This document shows, piece after piece, positions 53,357-64,000 of a DNA stretch of 64,000 nucleotides. The notes beneath the pieces were generated by a model. The model worked only from the letters and a program-made list of their open reading frames with translations. It was not told the origin of the DNA and ran no database searches. Position 1 is the stretch's first letter; each line of letters begins with the position of its first letter. The DNA comes from Polytrichum commune (taxonomy: Eukaryota > Streptophyta > Polytrichopsida > Polytrichales > Polytrichaceae): assembly GCA_950295325.1 (NCBI GenBank), contig OX485807.1, positions 19,005,666 through 19,069,665 on the forward strand, read 5' to 3'. The translations under genes and the position numbers were made by a program.

Positions 53357-53880
53357 GGGCCACTCCACACACGAGCCAAGAGCCGTGACCATGAAATTGT
53401 GACAGCCCAAAAGAAAGCGTCCAAAGGCCGTCCCAACACACCTCCAACATCATGTCGTGTGGTCACGCACCCTCAAGTGTAGTGTGAAGTCACATGTGAC
53501 CGGGCCCTCAACCAAATGCTATTTCAATGAATTTTTATTCATGCGGGGTCCTCACACATGATAAAACAAGATAAGCCAACGGTTGTGATTATTCAGAGTG
53601 CCACGGTCTCCCAATGGTTTTGTGTTAAGCCTACCCCCAAGAGGTGGTTTTTGAAAATAGTCCAAGTGACCATGAAACATGATCCATTCGACGCCACGTA
53701 GGAATCCATGTAGACTTTGACATCCATCTTCCCGTTCACATACTCCCTTGGTCCCTCAAGCGTAGCGTGAAGCGAACTTGGAGACCGGCTCCGCCTTTTC
53801 CACCACCAATCACAAGTGCTTGAAGTGGAATAACGGTCACGGGCTCTCAGTCACGTGTGTGAAGTGAAGTGAAGTGGCCC
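53357..53880. mobile_element. Harbinger-like MITE, family H1, copy 4
   Basis: 524 bp, GGGCCACTCCACACACGAG at the left and GTGTGTGAAGTGAAGTGAAG then TGGCCC at the right (a small GAAGT expansion). TTA flanks at 53354-53356 and 53881-53883. Confidence 0.85.
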
Positions 53881-54342
53881 TTAGTGATGATGAACTCCAA
53901 AGCTCCCCTGTCTACTCTCATTTGGATGGAGCCATACTTCATTCCAATCGAGCTCGCGTTTTCAAAGGTATATGTAGTATGCTGGGAGTATTCAAAAGCC
54001 CTTTCCTGATAGTGACACTGCACAATTAAAACCTGCCCATCCCTAATGAACAATCTCGTGGCCTTTTTGTACTCAGCATGCATGCGGAACCGAAGGTACC
54101 CAAAGTTTACCTACTTTTGTAAGGTGCCAATTTATTTATTAACTTACAAGATGCAAGCGAGTGGTAGTAGTACTACTATACTGCTGCTTACACTTTGATC
54201 CGATAGGATTCGAGGTAGCCGGGAATTGCGCTTCACAGTTGCAAGGACTAAGCAAGTTACTGATGATAGCTCGATGATGGGATGCAGCAGAAGCTCGTAA
54301 GTTTGTGATTCAAAGCGAGTGCAGTGTCGGGGAAATATTTTT

Positions 54343-54570
54343 TTTGGGCATAATCGGTCGAGGTCCCAGTGTTTTTTCAAGCAATGGAAGCGGAGAATCG
54401 ACTTCTTGGTGGAGTTTGAGATTCGAGTTCAAGACTTCAGGATGATGAGCGATCGTTCGTGTGAGAGGAATCTATGGAATATTCTTCAATTTAGTGAAGA
54501 TGATTCCGAAAGATCACAGCATGTAAGCGGTTGGACTTGGAAATACTCGGATTTTTGACCGACTAAGTTT
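54343..54570 (+). mobile_element. Dispersed repeat family K, copy 2
   Basis: Shares GAGTTTGAGATTCGAGTTCA, AGACTTCAGGATGATGA and GGTTGGACTTGGAAATAC with the other K copies. The left side carries an inverted GGGCATAATCGGTCGAGG end. Confidence 0.55.
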
Positions 54571-54979
54571 GAAATAGCATAACCCGTTACCCACCCTCTA
54601 GCCGTGCACTAGACCGCTGCCGAAATGATGAAGTGCCATTTCTAAAACGGATCATGGCTCGGCGGCAACTCCAGTGTGTGTGCAGTTAGTGTAGTCAATG
54701 GGAATCGGGTGTTAATGCACGCATGAGGTAACCGATTTAGGTGATTTTCTGTATGGAAATGCAGATTACCGTGTTCAGTGTAGGGAGAATCTAGTGAACG
54801 AGTAGGGGGTTGGACAACTTTCCATTTTGAAGAATTGTAGCATATTTTGTATAGGGCATAAGAATATGGAACAACTTGCATTCTTCATGAATCCGTCTCG
54901 TCAATCTTGGATAATTATCTCATGACTGTTAGACCATATCTTCAATGCGAATCACCTTATTTTCACGGGTTATGGTATT
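54571..54979. other. Spacer between two family-K copies
   Basis: No gene. The two flanking K copies are in opposite orientation, so this may be the interior of one larger foldback element. Confidence 0.3.
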
Positions 54980-55200
54980 TCTACCTTATGCCCAAAAATC
55001 TTTGCGGACACTATTTCGAAGTCCAGTCGGTCGCATGGTGTGATCGTTTGGTTTTTCTTTTTCTTTATCGATTTGAGGCATGTTCAATAGGTTCCTTCTA
55101 AAACGATCAGTAATCATCTTGAAGTCTTGAACTTCAACCGGTTATTTCTCAAACTCAACCGCTTCATTTGTAACTAGCGGTTGGTTCTCCATGTAATAGG
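54980..55200 (-). mobile_element. Dispersed repeat family K, copy 3 (reverse)
   Basis: Read on the minus strand: GGAGAACCAACCGCTAGTTA, AAATAACCGGTTGAAGTTCA, then GCGACCGACTGGACTTCGAA. It ends with the complement of TTATGCCCAAAAATCT. Confidence 0.6.
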
Positions 55201-58200
55201 GGTGAGTGCACGTATTATGGACACTTATGGATTTCACCATATGTCCCCTGACTTAGAGCCTTTGTTTTACATGAGCACGTTAGCAAAATTTTATGAAGAA
55301 CATGATATTTGAGCTATAGGAGGTGATGTTTCAATGTTCAGGAGCTGTGAAGACGGTGGTCTTGGATTTAAAGAGTTTGTGATGAGAGCCTTGGTAGTGG
55401 AGTGCAGTGGATGTTTTGGACCAATGAATCTTGTTGTTTTTTTAGGGGAATTGAGATGAATATCTTTTCAACTTTTGATGTGAAAGTCACAAGTGATTTA
55501 TCCTTTTGGATATTATGTTCGTTTCAGACTTGGACATGCATGTATACTTTAGATTTCATTGTGGGTCATGGGTTAGGATGAATTCATCACTCACCTTAAG
55601 AGTCCTTTGCAAAAGCATGGTCTTCCTTCTCTCCCCTTCGTTTCTTGAGTTTTCAAAAAAAGTTCTCTAGTGAAAAAAATCGACCTTCATAAATAAACTA
55701 CACTTCATTTAAATGTATTGAGACTTGCATGGGCACATATGAGGCTGTAGTTGTCTCTGATTATATTGTAAATAGGAATGGGTCCAACCACGTTAAAGTG
55801 TACCAAAATTTTGTCATGTGTCACCCTTTTTCCACAGTCCTTGACACTCCTTTGAAAAGGTATTGTGCTTTTCTTTTAAGCTTTACTTGGATTCATAATC
55901 AAGACTTAGCACAACTACAAATAATGTCATTCACATTTTATTAATTTATATTCGTAATATGGGCTCAAATGTAAGTTCTCGTGAAATGTGAAGACGCCTT
56001 TTAATTTTATGGGTACACCTTATCAAAGTTGGACCCTGATGCTACCAAAAATCTAGTGCACATCGTGGATGTACTTTATGACCCCCTTAGAGAAAGATAT
56101 GTTGTTTGAAGCGATGAAATAGTTACATTTTATTTATTGTCTTGTTGCTTGCTAGATTTGTGTTCTTAGGTTTGTAAGTTCTCCTCTTTCTTTGAGAACC
56201 TTGCTCCTACATGCTTAATCTCCCTCATGAATCTCACTCCAACAAATCCCAAATGGGTTTCCTACTTCTTACCTTTGGCTTTTGGATTCCATGGAGAATC
56301 TTCGTTCCCCTTCTTGACTACTATTCATACCCTTTCTCCCTTGCATGAATAACTTGAAAGTTGAGTAAAGGTGAAAATCTTTTTATTATTGGATAGAAGT
56401 AACGTAGTAAAACAAATCCTCATATTGGTCCTTTCCAAGGGAGGGACGCTTTACTTTACCTCAAATATGTTCAAAAGTTGTCCATGAAACAACTATGACT
56501 TTATGAGTTTAGCATGCATGCCCTTAAAAAAAAGGATATCTCCCTCATGTGCAATACACCTCTAACTTAGGAGTAGCATTCAACAATCCATGTACAAGGT
56601 CATGGGATGGGCCTTAGATTAATACTTGGATTTATGACACAATCGTTCAAAAACATAGTCATTTAAACATGTTCTCATAGTTGAACATAAATTATCATTT
56701 TTTGGACAAATGAGTGACATAAGTCATATAGGAGTTACTTTTGATTTTAATTTAGTTTGATTTATTTATAAAAATTGGGGGGGGGGTGTTTGCCTTTGAT
56801 CCAATTTCATGACTATGGGACTATTGTTTGAAACAAACCTGTCAAGGGTGCAAGATACTCCCTATTGTTGTCAAATGACACCTTGAGCAATTAGCCAAAA
56901 CTTGGTTACTTTGTGGACTTCAGTGCTGTCAACATGGGTTCTTAACCAATGAGGGTGTGAGGAGATAATCAAAGGCTTTTGTAGTTCAACTAAGTGATTG
57001 CTCAATTTGACACCTACATACATTATCTCACATTTTGTTGTTGGCAAGCTCTTAGACTTTGCTAGTTTTTTTACTACTTGTTTAAAAAAAAGTGTAGACA
57101 TCTTCGTCTCTCGATTTTTGGGGTTTAGGTTCTAAGGTCCTTTCCATGCTTTCTTGCTATTCTCCCTCCCAAATCCAACATGGGGCAAATGGCCATCAAA
57201 TTGGTGGTATTTCTACGTCTTCAATGGAACCATTCATCATGTGAACTTACAAACGAATGACGATAGTAAAACAACTTCCACTGAATCTTTTCCCCAATAG
57301 AAGACAACAAACCCCCCGTCCAAAAGCGGGCTGAAGTCAGAACACAAAGTTGCTGTAACTACAACATACACACCAAAAAAAAAAAAAAAAAAAAAAAGAA
57401 GAAGAAGAAAGAAAGAAAGAAGGAGAAGAAGAGGTGTCATAGTGTTGCAAAAGGGATCTTGATTCTGACTTCTAGGGCTTCAGATTAAGTCTGTTAATTA
57501 TCATGATTATGATGATAAGCCAAAAATGAGAGTCATGTTTAAGTTCCATAGTCACCATATCTCTTAAGCTTTGAGGGAGGTAATTGCGGACCCAACACAG
57601 AGACATGCAGGTCCTTGTGCAACTGTGACCATAGTTAAGAAGATATCATTCAGCGATTTGTTGGCAATGCAATTTTCAACTATATAAAGTAGTACTATAA
57701 CACTTGCTTTTGTGGATCCGTGTTTTAGTTGAGGAACCTGATCTTGCGAGCGAGTGAGCCGGACGTTGAAGTTGAGGACAACAAGATCTGCCTTCATAAC
57801 TGCAGTAAGTAGCTCGCTACGGGAGCCGTATATATAAGAAGCAGGGACGTCCTTTGATTTGCACATGACAAAGTGAAGCTAGTATATAGTACTACCATAC
57901 AGTGTTCAAGTCTTCAATGCCTTTCAAATGCGATTTGGCCCTTCACAATATACCTCTCTCCAGTGAACGGGGAGTTTATGGGTTGACTCAGATTTTTACC
58001 CCTCTTTTCACATCTCATTCGGTGGTTGTCTATGCTCATCTGGTTGATGCTTAAGTTTATTAACTCAATTCGGTGAGAAACCTAACGTTTTCTTGGTTTT
58101 TTGGTCATTTTCCCTAAGTTTTTATTAGCAATCGGTTACAAAACTGACAAATAAAATAAGAACTCGGTTCACATACTAAATTTAAGACAATTTGCGCACT

Positions 58201-59193
58201 AATTCAACTTTGATTACTATGTATGATAAAAGATCATTTCAAATCATATTATGAAAGAAATCTGAATTATTCAAGTATGAAAACATGGAACACCCTCAAT
58301 AATACATGAAAACAACAACCAGAAACATCAAATAGGCAGTCAAAAATATGAAATCAACACCCTTAAACATCAAATAAATGCTACAAAACAATAAAACAAC
58401 ACTTAACAAAGGGATGGCGATGATAGCTTTGGTGCAGTCTCGTTGCGGCACCGTACATCTAAACCCTTAAAGATAGAAAGAGACAGATGGAGGATTCAAC
58501 GTAAGGTGTGGGAGAACCAGTTATAACCGGAGATACCCTCGGGCAACCCAACTAAGAACCGGTGGGCGTTGGTGTGGGGCAGCTAATATCCACCCACTCT
58601 TGAATGGGAAGGGATGAAAAACCGTCATCAACTTTATAGAAGCAGTTGATTTCCTATAGACTTAATTTTTCCTTCGGTTATACGGCCTAAAATATTGAAA
58701 TTAAACCGGCAACATTTGTATCAATTTCACTCGGCTTGATTTTACATTAAATGTTGGATCTCCCAATTCACTGCCTTTCTCAAAACAACCCTTCAAAACG
58801 CAACCCCAAATTGAAAATGAAGACGTCCCATGAAGTCCTCAGTATAATCTGCTCGCCACAAGAACCAACAAGCGTAGGGCATTGTCACTACAAGAAGTGG
58901 AGTTAGATGGTTGATTCTTAATTATTCACATTGTACTAGAAACATGTACCATATATATCACGCACAAGTTTCGTATGAGTTTTGTATTTCATTTCTATGT
59001 TCTTAGATTGACGTCTTGGATTTGAACCGGCTCTTCAACTGAAAGGTTGAAATTTAAGGGCCCTTCAAAATGAAACTCATATGAGGGCTTCAATCTTGAA
59101 CACTACTACCATAGACAAAGAGGGCCATGCGGAGGAGAACTGGCCTCTCTTTGTTCAAGTCGCAACAAATTCGTGGAGATAATCGAAGGGAAT
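55201..59193. other. AT-rich DNA without recognisable genes
   Basis: Homopolymer runs (G at 56778-56786; A run then GAA/GAAA at 57373-57430) are notable. Frames are short and lack protein signatures. Confidence 0.45.
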
Positions 59194-59250
59194 AGGGCGA
59201 GAGGGAATTATCGCATATGACTGTAAAAGCCTCTCATGCATCCAACGTTT
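59194..59250. repeat. Inverted arm of a dispersed repeat
   Basis: GAGAGGGAATTATCGCATAT then CTCATGCATCCAAC is an inverted copy of 59543-59600 and of 61560-61615. Confidence 0.5.
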
Positions 59251-59494
59251 CAGTTTAGTATAGTCCATGTCATTTGAGATGACTGTGTCACAAACTTATA
59301 AGAGGCAACATAGACTTATCACATACGAGTGTACTTCTCATTCGTCCAACATAAGCATTATGAAATAATATGAAGTCTGGAGGTTTTTTATTTTTTTATT
59401 TTTTAAAAATGATTTGACACCGGAATGGACTTTGAAGATCTCAAACTACTTTAATCCAAGTCCATTTGACATGGATTGGCCTAAAACTAATAGA

Positions 59495-60115
59495 GTCAGC
59501 ATTGGTTTTTTTTAATATTTAAATTTTGGTTTTTGATTTTGATGTTTCATGTTGGGTGCATAAGAAGTACGCTCATATGCGACAATTCCCTCTCTTCCCT
59601 TTAAAGGGGGTCAAGTTTCTAGGTAAGATGGATGAGAAGTAAGTGCTCCCTCCCGACAAAGGATATGGTGAAGTGTCATCATACATTGTTGTTGCATACC
59701 TTACACATAATGAAGGAAGTTGTTCCACACCGGTTTGGATGGCGAACCTCAATAAACCACTGGAGGGACAAGAGCCAACCGGGCCCCGCCTAGGAGTCTT
59801 GTGGCGGGCCCCATCTAACCACTACAACGACTTGTGGAACCATTAATACCCACAAACATAATTCTAAGTACTCTCGCATCATTCAAAGTGTATACATGAA
59901 ACAAAATGCATGCTCCTATGTATATCAAACATGTAGATATACAACGGTGGCAAGTTCCTATTGAGTCGGTAGATGGAAGAGCCGCTTTGTACGTGAGATG
60001 TTGATCGCTTTCTAGAATGGGTTCTATCGTAGGGTCGTTGATTAATATAAATTAATGATGCCAAAGATTGTTGAGGTCAAAGGGTTATGGGGTGAGTGTA
60101 GAGGTAGGGGGAATT
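59495..60115 (+). repeat. About 620-bp duplicated segment, copy 1
   Basis: Matches 61503-62235 nearly throughout (shared GATGTTTCATGTTGG, GTTGTTCCACACCGGTTTGG, CGGGCCCCGCCTAGGA, TGGAA(C/T)CATTAATACCCAC). It carries the empty site AAGGGTTATGG (60080-60090) of the MITE found in copy 2. Confidence 0.8.
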
Positions 60116-60439
60116 CAAATTTGGGAAATAGGTCGTGTGGGTGGTTGTTAACACCTCAAAGTTGCATGGGCCAAATTGTAAGGTGCCAAGTTCATCCAAA
60201 TTGAAGCCCAACATATACTATTCCCAACATATGCTATTTTGAAGTGCCACATGAGCTTCTTGACAAAGGCACAATCAATGCACCAAGGGGAAGAAGAAAG
60301 CAAGTTTGGACAATCCAATATTTTAAATTGAATATGAGACCGCAAGTTGCTCCATTGAGAGATCTTCTAGTTTCATGGGCTCATCCAAAGCAAAGTAGTC
60401 ATAAGCACACCATCTTATGCATCACTCGCGCGGGGGGGG

Positions 60440-60810
60440 GGGGGGGGAGGTTTGGATTCTTAATTGGAATCCTACATGATGTGCGTGGGTTACTATGAAA
60501 TTAAACCCCACTTATACTAGTTTATAAAGAGCAATGAATGTATACGTACTAACGGTAGGCTAGAAAATGGACTCATGTATTTATATTAAGCTTTTCAACT
60601 TAAATGTGATAAATGCCTCCACTACATGTACAAAATAAATTTCATGAATAAAATAGGTCTCTATTACGTATAAATTCCACTTTCACTTTCCAATTAGAAG
60701 GTCATTGAATATATTCTCATCCAAAGCATGTAACTCAACAATTACATCAAACCAAAAAAAAGACAAAGAGCATAATAACTTAGCCACGATCTGGAGCGCA
60801 AATCTCAAGG
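60440..60810 (+). repeat. Dispersed repeat, shorter copy of 47818-48560
   Basis: Shares the ATGTGCGTGGGTTACTATGA and AAAGAGCATAATAACTTAGC blocks. It starts beside a long G run (60432-60447). Confidence 0.65.
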
Positions 60811-61261
60811 GAGCCCATGAGTGGTCCAAGTGCCTCCAATTTATAAAAGACTTGAAACCCAAATGCAAATCATATCAAGAATGGACATGGTAGTCATTGA
60901 CGACGATTATTATATGACCCCAATGGATGAAACTAGCACATCTATTGTCAAGTTTTTCTTTAAACCTTGGGGGCCCCCTTTTGTACATCTACCTTTACTA
61001 CAAAATTGTTAGCATCTTTTTAAAATTTGCGCATTGGAAAAAAAAAACATTACCTCTCCCTTATGTATACTATGTACACTAATGCCTCAAATATTACCCC
61101 TTCTTACATTCATGTTAGTTCGTGTGTGGTATGAAGAGTCCACCCCCATGTACACCACACTCATCAATCGTAGGACTACGTAACATCCCTCGCAAGCCTT
61201 GCTAGGCTTTGTGGGCCTAGGGATTTGTGGGGCATTATCCTACCTTTATTTGGGGGTGGAA
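60811..61261. other. Spacer without recognisable genes
   Basis: No gene, RNA or clear repeat is seen. Confidence 0.4.
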
Positions 61262-61488
61262 CTACACTAAAATGATATTTAGTGTCACTTGCTATTTGAC
61301 ATTACAAAATGCTATAACTATTTACTGTATATCTCATATTATATTTTACCATCAAATGCCAAATTGGTTGGTTGGACAGTATAAACCATTAACAACTTTA
61401 CTTGGTAAGAAATCACATCAACAGTAAAAGTATATAACACTGTGTAACTCCAAATAGTAAGTGACACTAAATAACATATTTAATGTAG
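61262..61488. mobile_element. MITE family T, copy 3 (uninterrupted)
   Basis: 227 bp with ends CTACACTAAAATGATATTTA and the complement of ACATATTTAATGTAG, and inner GTGTCACTT/AAGTGACAC. It serves as the model for the split copy at 43857. Confidence 0.75.
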
Positions 61489-61502
61489 TGTCAGCCAAAA
61501 AC

Positions 61503-62235
61503 TAATTGGGGCATGGTTTTTTTAAATAAATAAATTCAATTTTGATTTTTTAATTTTGATGTTTCATGTTGGATGGATAAGAAGTATGCTCATATGCAAC
61601 AATTCCCTCTCTTCCCTCTACAGGGCGCCAAGTTTTTATGTAAGATGGATGAGAGGTAATTTGCTAGTATGCGACAAGTTCTCCCTCCCAACCAAGGATA
61701 TGGTGAAGTGCCATCATACATTGTTGTTGCATACCTTACACATAATGAAGGAAGTTGTTCCACACCGGTTTGGGTGGCAACCCTCAATGAAACCACTAGA
61801 GGGACAATAGCCAACCGGGCCCCGCCTAGGAATGTTGCGGTGGGTCCCATCTAACCACTACAACGACTCGTGGAATCATTAATACCCACAAACATAATTC
61901 TAAATACTCTCGCATCATTCAAAGTGCACACAAAAACAAAATGCATGTTACTATGTATATCTAACATGTAGATCTACAACCGTGGCAAGTTCATATTGAG
62001 TAAGTAGATGGAAGGGCCTCTTTGTCCGTGAGATGTTGATCTCTTTCAAAAAAATGGGTTCTATCCTAGGGCCATTAATTAATATAAATGAACGATACCA
62101 AAGATCGTTGAGGCCAAAGGGTTATGGCTGGGGTGAACCAACCCGTACACTGATTTTTTGGAGACAAGGGTTTAGGCATCCAACAAGGAATGAGCGCATG
62201 GGTTGGTTCGCCCAAATCCAAGGGTTATGGGGTGA
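61503..62235 (+). repeat. About 620-bp duplicated segment, copy 2, with MITE insertion
   Basis: Collinear with 59495-60115 apart from a 40-bp difference near 61625-61680 and the 92-bp MITE plus 11-bp duplication at 62128-62230. Confidence 0.8.
62128..62219. mobile_element. 92-bp MULE-type MITE, copy 2
   Basis: Ends GGGGTGAACCAACCC and GGGTTGGTTCGCCC. AAGGGTTATGG is perfectly repeated at 62117-62127 and 62220-62230 (11 bp). The paralogous segment at 60080 has a single AAGGGTTATGG, showing the site before insertion. Confidence 0.85.
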
Positions 62236-62456
62236 GTGTAGAGGTAGGAGAATTTCATAGGTGTGACAAGTGTGCCACATGCCTTGTTTACAAATTGTTG
62301 TCAACATACCGTTAGTAAGTAGTCCCCAAGAACAATTGACGGATGTCGAGAGCGTGCTGCTTGAACTTTTAACATATTCCCTTGGGAGAGGCTCACCCAG
62401 CCTAGGGCTATGATTCCATAAAGCCGGCATTATTTATAGAAAGGGAACTCAACTTT
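62236..62456. other. Short spacer
   Basis: No feature is supported. Confidence 0.4.
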
Positions 62457-63011
62457 GGGCCACTTCACACATGAGCCAAGAGCCGTGACCTTGTAATGGT
62501 GAGGACCCTTGACTCTCATCCAAAGGTTGTACCATGTGTATTGGGAAAGCCATTTTATGTAGTCACGGGTTCTCAAGTATTAGTGTGAAGTGAGAATGGA
62601 CCATGTTGCGGGACCTTTGCATATTTTGTTGGCGAGAAAAGAGGAGAGGATTTGGTTTAATATAATATGTCTCAAATTCTATCAATTTAAGAGAATTACT
62701 TGGTGGTGTCTGTCTATCCTAGAATTTGTCATGCTGGAAAAAATATTAAAAAAGTCACGGTCTCCCATAATTTGTGTGAAGCCCACCTCTTGGAGGCAGG
62801 CAAGACAAAAATTCTTGGAGACCATGAAACCTTATCCATAGTCCATCATGTAGGACTCCATGTAGACTTTTCATTCATGAAGTCTTCTTTGGGCCTTTAG
62901 GCTTTCACCTTCATGTATGAAGTGAACTTGGACGGTCTCCGCCCTCTTGACCAATGAGAGCTCTTAGATTGCAATGGTCACGGGCCTTCAGTCGTGTGTG
63001 CGAAGTGGCCC
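62457..63011. mobile_element. Harbinger-like MITE, family H1, copy 5 (diverged)
   Basis: 555 bp, ends GGGCCACTTCACACATGAG and CGAAGTGGCCC. Flanks are TTT and TTA, so one target base has changed. The interior is the most diverged of the H1 copies. Confidence 0.75.
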
Positions 63012-63179
63012 TTAGAAGCTTAGCGATGTTGTGGATGGCCGTGTTAAATAACAACATAAATTTTGCGTCAAGACGATATTGGCTTGAGAATGTTACGAAC
63101 TTGAGAAACCCTATAGCAATTTCCAACTCTTGGCTCTTGCTCACGTGTGTAAAAAAAACACCGCTCTGACAACAAACAA

Positions 63180-63372
63180 GAAGAACCGACCGCTAGTTAC
63201 ATATGAACCAATTGAGTTTGACAAATAATTGGTCGAAGTTCAAGACGTTACACGAATCACCGATCGTTCATTCTAGACGAATCTATGGAACACACCTCAA
63301 ACCAATAAAGAAAACCAAAAGATGTCAACACGCAACCGGTTGGACGTCACAAACACTAGGGATATTGACCGT
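63180..63372 (+). mobile_element. Dispersed repeat family K, copy 4
   Basis: Starts AGAACCGACCGCTAGTTACA, then TTGAGTTTGACAAATAA and CAACCGGTTGGACGTCAC, ending GATATTGACCG. Collinear with the 27.5-kb copy. Confidence 0.6.
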
Positions 63373-63693
63373 AAATTTATACCCTAAACCTCTGTGCATG
63401 CCGTCCCATATACACTACCGTAGTTTAATAGCAGGTTCGGCACAAAATAATTCTAAAATTAGATGCCTAAAATTTTGGAATATTATTGGCATTTTTTGCC
63501 GAATATAAAATTAATTATTTTTCAAAATTGCCTAAAAGTAAGAAATTTTTACTTCTCACTAGAGTTTTACTTACAATGAAAGCATATGTGAATTTTGAAG
63601 GAGAGAAGGTGCTCCTTTTGTAATCAAGCTCACGTACATTAGTCCACAAAGAATATGGGTTAAGAAGTAGCAAGATGTGTTGTACACAAATTT

Positions 63694-64000
63694 TTGGAGT
63701 CCAATTGAGCATAGAAAATGAAGTTTTATAGAATTTTGTCCAACTAACAAAAGTTGAGAAATCAATCCTTCTTCCACCTCCAACAAGTTTTGTGTCAAAA
63801 TAAGTCTTTATGCAAAAGATATGGACAAAACATTGCAGCCGTGTAAAGATCAAAAAATTAAAATGCGTTCATAACAGTTTTTTGGAGCTCATTTGTGCAT
63901 AGAAGATCAACTTTTTGGAATTTTGTTGGTCTAAGAAAAGTTTAGAAATCAAGTAATCTTTCACCTCCAACAAATTTTATGTCATTTGAAGACTCTATGC
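63694..64000 (+). repeat. Tandem repeat of about 189 bp, running off the window
   Basis: Unit 1 (63694-63823) and unit 2 (from 63883) share TTGGAG(T/C)(C/T)CA(A/T)TTG, GCATAGAA, AATTTTGT and ACCTCCAACAA(G/A)TTTT blocks. Unit 2 reaches the right edge, so the array may continue. Confidence 0.55.

Noticed and set aside
57237-57440. Leu/Phe-rich frame resembling a membrane segment
   Set aside because: Produced by a poly-A/GAA microsatellite read on the opposite strand.
59495-62235. Pair of LTRs bounding a retrotransposon
   Set aside because: No TG...CA ends, primer site, polypurine tract or reverse-transcriptase frame between the copies.

Overview
The window looks like nuclear DNA of a streptophyte plant that makes flagellated sperm (moss, liverwort, lycophyte, fern or charophyte alga); the species cannot be told from the sequence. 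The grounds are a STICHEL-type gene (a plant DnaX-like family), a beta-tubulin with an axonemal tail motif, a probable ciliary inner-microtubule protein (CFAP144/FAM183-like), spliceosomal introns with GT-AG and one GC-AG boundary, plant-type MULE, Harbinger and CACTA elements, and large AT-rich repeat tracts.

Layout. 1-540 is the 3' end of an unrecognised plus-strand reading frame. 1.0-5.3 kb holds a Mutator-like (MULE) transposase gene on the minus strand, inactivated by two in-frame amber codons and a probable D-to-N change, a small minus-strand ORF with a TATA box, and a 30-bp minisatellite; the hexamer TGTAAC/GTTACA is unusually common there. 5.3-7.7 kb is AT-rich with two hairpin MITEs. 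7.7-24.8 kb is the gene-bearing part, all on the minus strand: beta-tubulin (5 exons, 444 aa), CFAP144-like (4 exons, 217 aa) and STICHEL-like (5 exons, 1371 aa). Between the last two lies a 120-bp 5S rRNA-like sequence, probably the head of a 5S-derived SINE. 24.8-27.9 kb is low-complexity STICHEL leader or promoter. From 27.9 kb to the end I find no host gene: it holds diverged tandem arrays (27.9-30.3, 36.6-37.8 and 63.7-64.0 kb), at least six MITE families (several nested, with readable target duplications) and diverged dispersed duplications.

How the genes fit together. Beta-tubulin with EGEFEEE and a doublet-microtubule inner protein are both axoneme components and sit about 2.5 kb apart in the same orientation. 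STICHEL family proteins act with microtubules in plant cell shape. A shared role in sperm or cytoskeleton is an inference from family knowledge and neighbourhood only. The rest of the window is best read as a record of transposon activity. The clearest events are a Harbinger-type MITE pair inserted at TTA inside another MITE, and a 92-bp MULE-type MITE whose empty target survives in a duplicated segment 2 kb away.
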